64,000 nucleotides of DNA, from positions 1 through 64,000 of the forward strand of contig NZ_WIXI01000044.1 of assembly GCF_009617585.1 (NCBI RefSeq). Direction: 5' to 3'. Shown here one piece after another: positions 19,192 to 28,696 of this stretch (positions are counted from its first letter, which is position 1; every line of letters starts with the position of its first letter). The notes under the pieces were generated by a model. The model saw only the letters and a program-made list of their open reading frames with translations, ran no database searches and was not told the origin of the DNA. Position numbers and translations under genes: made by a program. This DNA comes from Endobacterium cereale. Lineage in GTDB: Bacteria; Pseudomonadota; Alphaproteobacteria; Rhizobiales; Rhizobiaceae.

Positions 19192-20601
19192 CTACCAGAC
19201 GACCGGTCGCTCCAGCCTTTCCCAGAACAGCCAGCGGTGAGTTTCCAGCGGCGGCTTGTAGGAAATCGCAAGCGGCGGCTGCTGCCGCTTGGCGGGATCG
19301 AGAAGATGCAGCATGCCGGAATAGCTGGAGATCAGGATACGGCCGGTTTTTGGGCAGACATCCACGCTGCCGGCGCTTGAACCAAATTCCAGTTCCCACA
19401 ACACCTTGCCCTCTGCCGTCACGCAGGTGGCGATCCCCGATCCTGCCAGAAGAAAGGCACCGGATGGCTCTCCCGTCATCGACTGTGGCAGGTATGCGGA
19501 TGCGTAGACCCGAAGATAGGTGTTCACGACCTTCTGTGCCGGATGCTCTTCGTAAGGCGGCGTATCAAGGCCTTTCGTCTCGGCTATGTTCGATGCAAAG
19601 GTGACGCCATTGTAGAAATGGCAGGAATTGAAGGTCACGAAGGCGCTGTCGTCACTGAAGCAGGCGTCATGCGGATATTCGCTGAGATAGCCGAGTTTCG
19701 CGTGAAGGTCAGAACCGCCGGGTGTGTCGAGATCGATCAGGTAATGCCCGTCGTCCTGCGTGCCGAATGCGGCATATCGGCCATCCGGCGAGAGGGCTGA
19801 ATGGCTCATGTCGAGATGGACAGAAAACGTTTCCCCGTCTTCCAGGTCCGCCATCTGTTCGGCAAGGCCCAGTTTTATCGAGGGGTAGAGCAGCTCCGGC
19901 TGCCAGCCCGTCGCGGTCTTGCGCAGAAGGCAGATGCCGCGCTCGTCGTCGCACAGAAGAATTTTGCGCCCATCGTCCGACACGGCGAGATGCGAATAAC
20001 TGCCCTTGTCGATTGGCGGCTGGTATCGTTCACGAAGCGCTTCGGGCATGCCCGTCGGTATGAATGCGGCGCCGGTCAGGGGCGAAATGATGTCGGTGGG
20101 TACCGCTCCGTAAGCCGGGCTTAGGGTGATCCGGCCGCTGGTGTCGACGGCGAGAAAATGTTGGCGGTTGCGCGACCATGCGAAGCCGGAAAGGGTTTCC
20201 GCTTCGGTGATCCGTTCACCCTTGATGTGCCAGGTGGTGCGTTTGGCGTGGGAGGTACCCTGATTGACGAGAAACTCGTCTTCTCCGAGGATCGCGCAGA
20301 ATTTCAGGCCGCGTCCGCCCTTCTGCAACTGGGCCACGAATGGTGCATATGCAGGATCAAAATGGTCGCGGGCTTTGGATCCCTGTCCTTCGGCATTCAG
20401 CCGGACAACTTCGGCCAGAACAGCTTCCGCCAGTTCCGGCGGGCGAGTGTCCTCTTGCATCGAGGGTTCATCGATCCGGCCTTCGTGAAATCCTTCAAGC
20501 TGGGTTGCGTTGTGGCGGGCAACTGAGCGGCCAAGCCTGTTCCAGTCGGAAAAACCCGGTTGCTTTGGGCCGAAGCCGAATTTGCGGAGAATGTTTCGCA
20601 T
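19192..20601 (-). CDS. Beta-propeller-like protein of unknown function (469 aa)
   Basis: 469 residues. After ~90 mostly helical residues, short blade-like repeats with Gly-Asp and Trp/Phe patterns recur (LAVSDDGRKILLCDDERGICLL, ALSPDGRYAAFGTQDDGHYLIDLD, VDVCPKTGRILISSYSGMLHLLDP), as in WD40/YVTN or PQQ-like propellers. There is no signal peptide, so it is probably cytoplasmic. The role is unknown. It converges on the barstar gene with 29 bases between, so it is not in the same operon. Confidence 0.75.
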   Translation of the reverse strand: MRNILRKFGFGPKQPGFSDWNRLGRSVARHNATQLEGFHEGRIDEPSMQEDTRPPELAEAVLAEVVRLNAEGQGSKARDHFDPAYAPFVAQLQKGGRGLKFCAILGEDEFLVNQGTSHAKRTTWHIKGERITEAETLSGFAWSRNRQHFLAVDTSGRITLSPAYGAVPTDIISPLTGAAFIPTGMPEALRERYQPPIDKGSYSHLAVSDDGRKILLCDDERGICLLRKTATGWQPELLYPSIKLGLAEQMADLEDGETFSVHLDMSHSALSPDGRYAAFGTQDDGHYLIDLDTPGGSDLHAKLGYLSEYPHDACFSDDSAFVTFNSCHFYNGVTFASNIAETKGLDTPPYEEHPAQKVVNTYLRVYASAYLPQSMTGEPSGAFLLAGSGIATCVTAEGKVLWELEFGSSAGSVDVCPKTGRILISSYSGMLHLLDPAKRQQPPLAISYKPPLETHRWLFWERLERPVVW

Positions 20602-20693
20602 CGAAAAATCCCGTCCTGTCGCAGATCAATCTGATCGGTAGCGCAGGATTCGGTGTGGTGCAAGGATGCAGGTAAAGGTGCTGACGTACCGTT

Positions 20694-22475
20694 TTAACGA
20701 CCGGCTGCTTTTTCGATGCGTGCGGTATTCTCCGGCTGCAGCCGTCTTGCCACCGCATCGGCCGGTTCCGGGCGGCCAAAGTGATATCCCTGGAAAACGT
20801 CGCAGCCGAGGCGGCGCAACGCTTCGGCATGCTGCTTGGTCTCGATCCCTTCTGCAATGACGCCGACCTTCAGTGCCTGGGCGATCTGGATGATCGATTT
20901 CAGCACGCGGCGCTGCTCCACCGAAACCACCACGTCCTTGACGAGGTTACGATCGATCTTCAGTCGATCGGGGCGGATTTTTACAAGGCCGAGCAGCGAT
21001 GCGTGGCCGGAGCCGAAATCATCGATCTCGATATCGATGCCGAGCGCGCGCAGGGCGCGGATGCGATCGAGAATCTCGTCGGAGGATTCGTCCAGGAAGA
21101 TGGTCTCGACCAGCTCGAAGGCGATGCCGTGGAAATCCGTATTGCGCCGCTCCAGCTCGGCCAGAAGTTCGGCGTCATGAAGTCTGGTGGCCGAAACGTT
21201 GACGGCAATACGAGGCACACAAATGCCGTTTTCGCGCCAGCGTTCGCGGTCTTCCAGAACCCGGTCCAGAACCGTTGCGTCTATCGTGTTGGCAAGGCCC
21301 GCTTCCTGGGCAATGGGCAGGAATTCGAAGGGGGAGAGCAGGCCGCGGACCGGATGGTTCCAGCGCACCAGCGCTTCCAGGCCGGTGATCGTGCCGGTGC
21401 GGGCATCGATCTGAACCTGATAATGCGGCACGACTTCATGTCGTTCGAGCGCGCCCTGCAATTCGGCCGAGAGCGTGCGGCGGGCCAGCAATTCGTCCTT
21501 CAGGACGGGATCGAAAAAGGCGATGCGGTTGCGACCGAGCCGTTTGGCCTGGTAGAGAGCCACATCGGACTCCGTCAGCAGGTTGGCGCCGGGGCGCGCA
21601 TCGAGTGTGTAGCCGATGCCGATCGATACACCCGAACGCAAGATGTCGTTACCGAAGGTGACGGGTTCGCTCAGCGCTTTTTGCATGCGCCGGGCGATCC
21701 GCTCCAGTTCTTCCACCGAGGAAAAATCGGTCAGCACGATGACGAATTCATCGCCGCCGGTGCGGGCGGCAACCGCATTGGTGGGCGCCGCGCCGATGAT
21801 ACGGGACGAGGCGACACGAAGCACATGGTCGCCGGCGGCGTGGCCATTGCTATCATTGATCTGCTTAAACCGGTCGAGATCGAGATGCATGACGGCAAGC
21901 GAGCGATATCGGCCATCGGCCTGCAGGGTGCGCAGCCGGGCGTCAAAGAAATTGCGGTTTGGCAAGCCTGTCAGGTAATCGTGCTGGGCAGCATGCTCGA
22001 TTTCCGCATAACTGTCCGCCAGTTCGCGGGCACGTTCCTCCAGCTGCGTCTTCTGGGTCTGCAGGGCATGGTGGAGCACCACATCGTCGGTAATATCCCA
22101 CTCGGCGCCGATCACCGATGGTTCGCCGGTGTCGTTGACGTAATAATGGCCGCGCGAGCGGAGATGGCGGATTTCACCGTCGGGCAATACGATACGGAAT
22201 TGCGAATCGTATCGCCCCCGACTAGTGATCGCCCTTTCGAAATCGGCATTGGCCTTTTGCATGTCTTCGGGGTGTATTGCTTTTTGCCACGCGTCCGAAC
22301 TGACCTGCCTTGCCGTCCGGCCGGTGTGGTAGAGCCTGTGCATCTGGGCATCCCACAGCAGTTCATCGCGGGCAAGATTATGCTCCCAGACGCCCATCTG
22401 CGATGCGTCGAGTGCCAGTTCCAGTCTGCGGATCAGGTCGCGGTAATCGCTGTCTGAAGATGTCTTTTTTGCCAC
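20694..22475 (-). CDS. PAS-GGDEF-EAL cyclic-di-GMP enzyme
   Basis: 593 residues, no membrane segment. A PAS sensor covers about residues 15-135 (LALDASQMGVWEHNLARDELLW ... GAEWDITDD), then a GGDEF domain with intact GGDEF at 240-244 and an EAL domain with EAL at 367-369. The EAL catalytic set appears intact: NVSATRL, ELVET, DDFGSGHASL, KIDRNLV, AEGIET, QGYHFGRP. The product-inhibition RxxD before GGDEF is absent. It could both make and break cyclic-di-GMP; the net direction cannot be read from sequence. The signal sensed by PAS is unknown. Confidence 0.93.
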   Translation of the reverse strand: MAKKTSSDSDYRDLIRRLELALDASQMGVWEHNLARDELLWDAQMHRLYHTGRTARQVSSDAWQKAIHPEDMQKANADFERAITSRGRYDSQFRIVLPDGEIRHLRSRGHYYVNDTGEPSVIGAEWDITDDVVLHHALQTQKTQLEERARELADSYAEIEHAAQHDYLTGLPNRNFFDARLRTLQADGRYRSLAVMHLDLDRFKQINDSNGHAAGDHVLRVASSRIIGAAPTNAVAARTGGDEFVIVLTDFSSVEELERIARRMQKALSEPVTFGNDILRSGVSIGIGYTLDARPGANLLTESDVALYQAKRLGRNRIAFFDPVLKDELLARRTLSAELQGALERHEVVPHYQVQIDARTGTITGLEALVRWNHPVRGLLSPFEFLPIAQEAGLANTIDATVLDRVLEDRERWRENGICVPRIAVNVSATRLHDAELLAELERRNTDFHGIAFELVETIFLDESSDEILDRIRALRALGIDIEIDDFGSGHASLLGLVKIRPDRLKIDRNLVKDVVVSVEQRRVLKSIIQIAQALKVGVIAEGIETKQHAEALRRLGCDVFQGYHFGRPEPADAVARRLQPENTARIEKAAGR

Positions 22476-22978
22476 TGCTGTCCCCGATATTCGAGACTAT
22501 AGTAGTTATTGCTTATTAACGTAGTGTTTGCATCTCAAAAATCTTTCTATCGCTCGGATTTTGCTCGCATGTCCTGTTCGACGGTGTGCTGGACGCTATG
22601 TACTGCCTTGGCAAAAAGGTGCGTGGAATGGGAGAAGGCTGAATTCTTTCCGTCGTTACGGCTTGCAGTGTTGTCGTGGTGAGAAGGGTAAAAATCCCCA
22701 GATTAGCCCGGAAAAACGGGATTTGACGCGGAAATACGCTCCCGGCTGTCGCGGGGACTCGGCGGCCTTAAGTGAGTCTGCTTTGACCAAACTGCCTACT
22801 TTGCCTTCAATGCAGGCAGATTTTTACTTGTCGTTCACCATGTTGGCGCATTAGATGCCGCTAAATGAGGCAATATCGACTTTTGCATGACGTTATTCAA
22901 TTTTGGACTAGACTGCACGTTATGGCTGTGTTTACATCAACCTCGTAAATTCGCATCGCGTTGATTTTTATTCGGCGC
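22476..22978. other. Long intergenic region between two divergent cyclic-di-GMP genes
   Basis: About 500 bases with no convincing gene; a 108-codon frame at 22528-22854 has poor composition and no ribosome-binding site. It must hold both promoters. A weak hairpin AAATCCC...GGGATTT lies near 22691-22721. I see no clear regulator site. Confidence 0.5.
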
Positions 22979-23878
22979 ATGTGCCTCACACGAAGTTATC
23001 AACGAGAAACGGTAGTGCCTGATAAAGCCGGATTTCGACATTTATCCCTTCGTGTTCCCACGCACCTGAATACGGACCTTTCATCCGTTTTCGGGCAGCG
23101 GCCGCTTCGGCCCGATACCGGTATCCGGCGGGTGGGCGTGTCCAGCGAGATCATCAAGGGACTTCCGCGGTTCGCGATGGCTTTTCAGCCGATCGCCGAC
23201 ACGATGACTGGAACCGTTTTCGCACAGGAAGCGCTGGCGCGCGGCCGTGACGGTGAAGGCGCTGCATCGGTCTTCGACAAGGTGCCGCTGTCCAAACGGC
23301 ATCTGTTCGAATCGATATGCCGCCAGCGAGCGCTGGAAGCGGTCAGGGAAATGGGCACCAATGGTGCCCGTATCAGCCTGAACGTGTCCCCCGAGGCGGT
23401 GCTGGATCAGGAATTTGGCATCTGCGAAACAATTCGCGCGGCGCGTACACTTGGGTTGCACGAGCGCCAACTCATTCTCGAACTGACGGAAAAGCAGAAG
23501 GCCAGCGATGTCCGCGCGATCCGTGATCTGATCATTCCGTTTCGAAAGCGCGGCATGATGGTGGCGCTCGATGATTTCGGCGCCGGTTATAACGGCATCC
23601 AGACATTGCTCGACCTGAAACCCGACGTGGTGAAGTTCGACATGGGCCTGATCAACCGCATCGATACCTGTGAGATGCAGCAGACGCTCATCTCCAGCCT
23701 CGCGGAAGCCTGCAGCCGTCTGGATATTATCGTCGTGGCCGAGGGGGTGGAAACCTTGCCGCAGGCACGCATGCTGCAATCCATAGGCATCGCGTTGATG
23801 CAGGGCTATCTCTTTGCCCGACCGATGGTTGGACTGTTGCCAACACCGGCTCCGGATATCATGGCGCGGCTGATGTGA
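22979..23878 (+). CDS. EAL-domain phosphodiesterase (cyclic-di-GMP)
   Basis: 299 residues from ATG 22979; TTG 22961 and GTG 23014 are possible starts and none has a strong ribosome-binding site. The EAL domain starts near residue 60 (AMAFQPIADTMTGTVFAQEALARG). The metal and catalytic residues of active enzymes are present: E84 of EAL, N in SLNVSPE, ELTE, DDFGAGYNG, K in VKFDMGL, AEGVET and QGYLFARP. There is no GGDEF, sensor or signal peptide. Its stop overlaps the start of the MurF-like gene by four bases (ATGA), so the two should be co-translated. Confidence 0.88.
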   Translation: MCLTRSYQRETVVPDKAGFRHLSLRVPTHLNTDLSSVFGQRPLRPDTGIRRVGVSSEIIKGLPRFAMAFQPIADTMTGTVFAQEALARGRDGEGAASVFDKVPLSKRHLFESICRQRALEAVREMGTNGARISLNVSPEAVLDQEFGICETIRAARTLGLHERQLILELTEKQKASDVRAIRDLIIPFRKRGMMVALDDFGAGYNGIQTLLDLKPDVVKFDMGLINRIDTCEMQQTLISSLAEACSRLDIIVVAEGVETLPQARMLQSIGIALMQGYLFARPMVGLLPTPAPDIMARLM

Positions 23879-26800
23879 CCGTCGTGGCGGGGCAGGAAGG
23901 CTCTGCAGTGCCCTTGCCTGACGCGGGGGCAACGCTCTCCGACATGCTTGCTCTGTGCCATCCTGTCGTGCAGGACCGCTGTCGCGGCGTTGCTGAACCA
24001 TTTGCACCATTCTGTGTGTTTTTCTCTTTTACCGATGGTCAACATCGCGCGCATGTTACGCATGCCGTGGGCGATGATTTCGATACGGTGTGGCAGCGGG
24101 GCGCGGCGCAGATTCGAGATCTGGCGGGCGGTTCCGAAATTGAGCCTGGCGGCTGGTTGCGGATCGACTGGATCGACACGGCGGAAGAGATCGACTGGTT
24201 AAAGTTGCGGACGGCGCTGGCTGACACCAAGCGGAATTATTTCCGGTTCGGGATCGCCTTCGATCGTGACTTCCGTCACGCGCTGCTGGAGCAGGAATTG
24301 AATGCCAACGCCATTCTTTATGCAGGCAATACGGTTGCCAATGCGCAGTTCAATGCCGGCAATCTGGCCATTTACGCACAGCGGCGTTTCGGACATGTCT
24401 TGCCACCTTTCGCCGACGATGCCGCGGTCCTGGTATTTAGCACCTCTGCCGTCTTCTGCGAGGGACAGGAGGTTGTCGCCCTGCATGGTCGCGGACTGGA
24501 AGCCGGCCGGCGGTTGATCAGGACGCTGGATACGCAGACCGTGATGACGATGGTCCGTTCCGGTTCGGACTATCTTGCACGGCAAGTCGGAGGAGATGGC
24601 CGTTTCGTTTACGGTTATCATCCCTGTTTCGATCGGCAGATTTCCGCTTACAACACGCTCCGTCACGCCAGTACGACCTACGCGATGATCGAGGCTTTCG
24701 AGGTGACGCGTGACGCGGCGCTGAAGGTGGCGATAGAGCGCTCGCTTGTGCATCTGACCGGGCAATTGATCCGCAGTGTGACCTTGGCCGATGGAAGGGA
24801 CGCAGCCTTTCTTGTCGACGCCGGTGGCGAGATCAAGCTAGGCGGCAATGCAGTGGCCATTCTGGCGCTGGTGAAACATAACGAAGTGACTGGTGACAGC
24901 CGATATCTCGGCCTGATGGAAAAGCTGGCGGTCGGTATTTCCAGCATGCAGGACGAGGCGTCCGGCGGCTTTGTGCATGTGCTGGATTTTCCTGATCTGC
25001 GAATGAAGCAGGCGTTTCGGACGATCTATTACGATGGCGAGGCAGCCTTCGGGCTGATGCGGCTTTACGGATTGACGCGCGATCCTCGCTGGCTTGCCAT
25101 CGTGGAGCGGGCTTTCCAGTATTTCATTCGCGAGGAACACTGGCGCCATCACGATCACTGGCTGGGTTATTGCGTCAACGAACTGACACGCTACCGGCCG
25201 GAAGAGCGCTATTTCCGTTTCGGCCTGCAGAACGTTGCCGGTTATCTCGATTTTGTCACCGATCGCATCACCACGTTCCCCACGCTTCTGGAGATGATGA
25301 TGGCGGCGCGCGACATGCTGATGCGCCTGCAGGCCATGCCAGACCTTCATCATCTGTTCGGCAGTATCGATCTTGGGAAATTCGAGCGGGCGCTGGAGGC
25401 GCGGGCACGCCATCTGCTCAACGGGTTCTTCTGGCCCGAGATGGCGATGTTTTTCCGCAATCCAGCCCGTATCGCTGGTTCCTTCTTCATCCGTCATCAG
25501 GCCTTTCGCGTGCGCATCGATGATGTGGAGCATTATCTTTCCGGCTATGTCGCCTATCTGAGACATCTCGCGGGTGGGGAGGCGTTTCATGACCTCGTCG
25601 TCAGGTATGGCCGGCGCGCGAGCGCGACGGGGACACGCGTCTGGACGGCGGCAACGGTGGCGGAGGCGACTGGCGGACGATGGCGTGCACCGCCTGCGGA
25701 CGACTGGATGGCAAAGGGGCTGTGCACGCATGCGCCGGCCATGCGTGAAGATTACATGGCCGTGGTGCGTTTCGAGGGCGATGTGAAGGGCATGACGCCG
25801 GTGGCGCTCACCCGCATGCCAATCCGACCTGCGGCGATCATTACCAGCCGTCGCGCGCAACAGTTCGATATGGAGACTGCCAGAGGCGTGCCGGTTCTCG
25901 ATGTCGCCGATACTGGTTCCGCCGTTTTCGCGCTCGGGGCCTATGCCCGCAAACGAATGCGCGCGAAGATTCTGGCAGTGACGGGCAGTGTCGGCAAGAC
26001 GACGACCGTCGCCATGCTCGCGCACGCGCTGGGTGCCTATGGCGAAACCGGCGTGACCGATCACAACGCCAATCTGCCGCACGGGGTCGCGTGGAACCTT
26101 GCGTCCATGCCGTTCAATGCCGAGCATGTGGTTCTGGAACTGGCAATCGGAAAAATGGGCACGAGTTCACGGCTGGCACGGCCGCATCTCGCCATGGTGG
26201 CAAATATCCAGCCGGCACATCTTGCCGAGGGCAAGACGATCACCGATATCGCCAGGACCAAGGCGGCGATCTTTGCCGGCATGGAGGCAGGCGGCATTGC
26301 CGTCATCAACCGGGACATGCTGGAATGGCAGACCGTGTACGACGAGGCCGTCAGGCGGCGATTGACTGTCGTTCATTACGGTACGTCGGAAGACTGCGAT
26401 GTGCAGATGGTTCATTACCTTGCAGCGGAAAATCGAGTTACGGCACGCGTTGGCGAGCGCCGGCTGTCTTTCCGGCTGGCTGCGGCTGGCCGGCACATGG
26501 GAGAAAACGCGCTTGGCGTGCTTGCCGCGGTGACGGCGCTTGGCTACGCACCCGATCCAGCGATCAACCGCCTTGCCGGCTTTCAGCCGCTGCCGGGGCG
26601 GGGGCAGGAATTCTCGCTTCTGCTGGATGGCCGGCGTATCGATGTGATCGACGACGCCTATAATGCCAATCCCGGCTCCATGCGGGCGGGGCTGGAGCGA
26701 CTGTCTGGAAGTGCGGCTGGTGGCAGGCGTGTTGCTGTCCTGTCCGAAATGGCGGAACTCGGGCCGGATACGGAAACCTATCATACCGAACTTGCATCGC

Positions 26801-27030
26801 TGCTGGCGCCGATCGACAGGGTCTATCTTGCCGGTACTCTTTATCGGCCGTTATGGGCGTCGCTTCCCCCCGAAAAGCAGGGTGGCCTTACCTCTTCGGT
26901 GGAGGAAATGAAGACTGCGCTTCTGCGCGATCTGCAGGAAAGCGATCTGGTGCTGTTCAAAGGGTCGCACAGCACCGGCATGCATGAACTGGTAAACTGG
27001 CTGCGTGCGGCCGGATCACCGCTCGCATAA
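23875..27030 (+). CDS. Large fusion: helical-barrel-like domain plus MurF-like ligase
   Basis: 1051 residues. The C-terminal ~370 residues are clearly Mur-ligase: P-loop VTGSVGKTTT at 702-711, ELAIGKMG, the MurF hallmark DDAYNANPGSM, EMAELGPDTETYH and FKGSHSTGM. MurF normally adds D-Ala-D-Ala to the UDP-MurNAc peptide. The first ~640 residues are unusual: a stretch of about 400 (SAYNTLRHASTTYAMIEAFE ... GEAAFGLMRLYGLTRDPRWL ... FGLQNVAGYLDFVTDR) resembles an (alpha/alpha)6-barrel fold as in six-hairpin glycosidases and epimerases. The ligase substrate may therefore be a cell-surface or storage polymer rather than peptidoglycan. It overlaps the EAL gene upstream. Confidence 0.85.
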   Translation: MTVVAGQEGSAVPLPDAGATLSDMLALCHPVVQDRCRGVAEPFAPFCVFFSFTDGQHRAHVTHAVGDDFDTVWQRGAAQIRDLAGGSEIEPGGWLRIDWIDTAEEIDWLKLRTALADTKRNYFRFGIAFDRDFRHALLEQELNANAILYAGNTVANAQFNAGNLAIYAQRRFGHVLPPFADDAAVLVFSTSAVFCEGQEVVALHGRGLEAGRRLIRTLDTQTVMTMVRSGSDYLARQVGGDGRFVYGYHPCFDRQISAYNTLRHASTTYAMIEAFEVTRDAALKVAIERSLVHLTGQLIRSVTLADGRDAAFLVDAGGEIKLGGNAVAILALVKHNEVTGDSRYLGLMEKLAVGISSMQDEASGGFVHVLDFPDLRMKQAFRTIYYDGEAAFGLMRLYGLTRDPRWLAIVERAFQYFIREEHWRHHDHWLGYCVNELTRYRPEERYFRFGLQNVAGYLDFVTDRITTFPTLLEMMMAARDMLMRLQAMPDLHHLFGSIDLGKFERALEARARHLLNGFFWPEMAMFFRNPARIAGSFFIRHQAFRVRIDDVEHYLSGYVAYLRHLAGGEAFHDLVVRYGRRASATGTRVWTAATVAEATGGRWRAPPADDWMAKGLCTHAPAMREDYMAVVRFEGDVKGMTPVALTRMPIRPAAIITSRRAQQFDMETARGVPVLDVADTGSAVFALGAYARKRMRAKILAVTGSVGKTTTVAMLAHALGAYGETGVTDHNANLPHGVAWNLASMPFNAEHVVLELAIGKMGTSSRLARPHLAMVANIQPAHLAEGKTITDIARTKAAIFAGMEAGGIAVINRDMLEWQTVYDEAVRRRLTVVHYGTSEDCDVQMVHYLAAENRVTARVGERRLSFRLAAAGRHMGENALGVLAAVTALGYAPDPAINRLAGFQPLPGRGQEFSLLLDGRRIDVIDDAYNANPGSMRAGLERLSGSAAGGRRVAVLSEMAELGPDTETYHTELASLLAPIDRVYLAGTLYRPLWASLPPEKQGGLTSSVEEMKTALLRDLQESDLVLFKGSHSTGMHELVNWLRAAGSPLA

Positions 27031-27149
27031 GCTTTGCTAGGCGTGCCGAACGTATTGACCAGGCAATCGGCCACCGTCTTGGCGCCGATATGAATATCGA
27101 GCGTTGCCACCATGCCCGGCACGATCGGGAAACGTGCCGCCGATGGCAT
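27031..27149 (-). pseudogene. Remnant of HlyD-type secretion adaptor (C-terminus only)
   Basis: On the minus strand the frame reads FPIVPGMVATLDIHIGAKTV, which matches the near-C-terminal signature of HlyD/LapC-type periplasmic adaptors (P-I-x-PGM-x-A-x-V-D-I-x-T-G-x-KTV-x-DYL). No matching body precedes it: an in-frame stop lies just upstream of 27149, and the tail runs into the MurF-like gene end. It lies immediately downstream of the TolC-like gene on the same strand, as an adaptor gene would. Confidence 0.65.
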
Positions 27150-27176
27150 TTTTCAGCGCATCGTTCTCGCTCCCCT

Positions 27177-27197
27177 CAGCCGAATGCTATTCGGCTG
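27177..27197. terminator. Hairpin between TolC-like gene and HlyD remnant
   Basis: Perfect nine-base stem CAGCCGAAT / ATTCGGCTG with a three-base loop, 27 bases after the TolC-like stop. It lacks a clear T-run, so it may be an mRNA-stabilising or weak terminator structure. Confidence 0.45.
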
Positions 27198-27223
27198 TCT
27201 GTTGAGGCGGATGCGCAAGCTTG

Positions 27224-28696
27224 TCACAGGCTCACTCCGCGCACCACGGTTCCGTTGAGGCGGAAAGCCTTGCGCGCCAAGCCCGAATTGAACAGGCAAT
27301 CGGCATCGAGCTTTCTGAGGTCATGCTCGGTATTGACCGCATCGAAACGGGCGGCATGCAGCTCCTGCTCGGCATTGAGAAGATCGAGCAGGGTGCGGGT
27401 GCCGAGCTGCACATATTGCTCCCGATAGAGATCTCGGGTCTCGATCATCATGCCGTTGCGCGAAGCGAGCGATGTCAGAAGCTGTTTCAGCCCCGTCACC
27501 TGACCGCGCGCCTCGTTGAGACTGCGGCCGGCTTCGAACCTTGCCGCCTGGGCCGAGGCTTCCGCCGCCTTCAAGGCGTAATCGGCGGCATCGCGGCGGG
27601 CGGCACTTGCGCCACCTTCATAAAGATTGCCGACGAGATTGAAACCGACGGTGAAATCTGGATTGTCGACGCGCGAATAGTTGGTGGAGCCGGCGATGTC
27701 ATAACTGCCGTCGGCCTGCAATTGCAGTGTGGGGAAGATTTCAGAGCGGCTGAGCGCCAGTTTGGCCGCCGCTTCGCGCTTGCCTGCTTCGGCCTGTAGT
27801 AGGCCGGGCACCTGCTGCCAATCCGGTTCCAGCACGTCACAGGCGTTGGAAAGCGTCTGTGAGCGACCGGATGTGAGGGCCACGCGGCCGCTGACGCCGG
27901 CAAGCGCCGACAACGTGCTTTCCCAGCGGCTGAGGCTGGCCGATACTTCCAGAATCTGGCTTTGCGCAGCCTGAACGCGCGCTTCGGCCTGAATCTTGTC
28001 GGATTTGGTGCTGGCGCCGCTGTCTGTACGCTGGGTCACGAGTTTGGCGATCGAGCCCACGCCGGCCAGCTGGTCACTGGCAACGGTCATCATGGCGCGG
28101 TAACGCTGCACCTCGATGACGGCGTAGGTCGTGTCTCGCACGACCGTGTCGATGTTTTCCAGCATCTCGGCGCGGCTGACCTCTTCGGCTGCCTTTTCGG
28201 CTGCGACGGAATTGGACACCTTGCCGAAATCATAGACCATCTGCGAGACCTGCAGGGTGGCGCGAGGGCGGAAGCCGCCATCGGAGCCGTTGCCGTAACC
28301 CGAGTTGAGACCGCCCTGGACTTTCGGATAATAGCCCGCGCGCGCGACGTTGATTTCCTGCGCACTCTGGTTGACGCGGCCGGCGGAAGCCGTGATCGCT
28401 GGATGCCAGGAAACGGCACGCAGCACCGCTTCTTCCAGCGATCCCTTCTTGATGGAAAGCGGTGCAGCATAGGCCGCTGCCTGTTGCCCCGATATGGCCG
28501 AAGACGGGCTCTGCTGTGATCGCAGCGCTGCGTCCTTAGGCGATAAAGGCTTCAGGGCTCCGCGCTGGACGGAGCCCATGTCATTGTTTTGTCCCGTCGC
28601 CGCGCTTTCAGGTGCGTTCGGGGTTGTACAGGAAGTCAAAGTCCAACATCCAAGCAATACAAGAGCAGTCGGCCTTCCCCAGAGCCGTCCGAACAT
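27224..28696 (-). CDS. TolC-family outer-membrane channel, lipoprotein
   Basis: 490 residues. The start ATG 28696 follows GGAGG. The N-terminus has a hydrophobic segment ending in LTSC, a lipobox, so the protein is probably lipidated. The rest fits TolC/LapE/PrtF-type outer-membrane channels of type I secretion: LEEAVLRAVSWHPAI, VYDFGKVSNSVAAEKAAEEV, long heptad-rich helices, and the repeated half (DALNAEQEL-type AGTR-LLDLLNAEQELHAARFD). It would carry substrate across the outer membrane. The ABC exporter is not in the window and the adaptor survives only as a fragment. Confidence 0.87.
   Translation of the reverse strand: MFGRLWGRPTALVLLGCWTLTSCTTPNAPESAATGQNNDMGSVQRGALKPLSPKDAALRSQQSPSSAISGQQAAAYAAPLSIKKGSLEEAVLRAVSWHPAITASAGRVNQSAQEINVARAGYYPKVQGGLNSGYGNGSDGGFRPRATLQVSQMVYDFGKVSNSVAAEKAAEEVSRAEMLENIDTVVRDTTYAVIEVQRYRAMMTVASDQLAGVGSIAKLVTQRTDSGASTKSDKIQAEARVQAAQSQILEVSASLSRWESTLSALAGVSGRVALTSGRSQTLSNACDVLEPDWQQVPGLLQAEAGKREAAAKLALSRSEIFPTLQLQADGSYDIAGSTNYSRVDNPDFTVGFNLVGNLYEGGASAARRDAADYALKAAEASAQAARFEAGRSLNEARGQVTGLKQLLTSLASRNGMMIETRDLYREQYVQLGTRTLLDLLNAEQELHAARFDAVNTEHDLRKLDADCLFNSGLARKAFRLNGTVVRGVSL

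Noticed and set aside
20781..22457. 558-codon open frame on the plus strand
   Set aside because: It is antisense to the PAS-GGDEF-EAL gene and shows no domain.
22528..22854. 108-codon plus-strand frame in the gap between two cyclic-di-GMP genes
   Set aside because: Arg/Cys-rich sequence without a ribosome-binding site or any recognisable feature.
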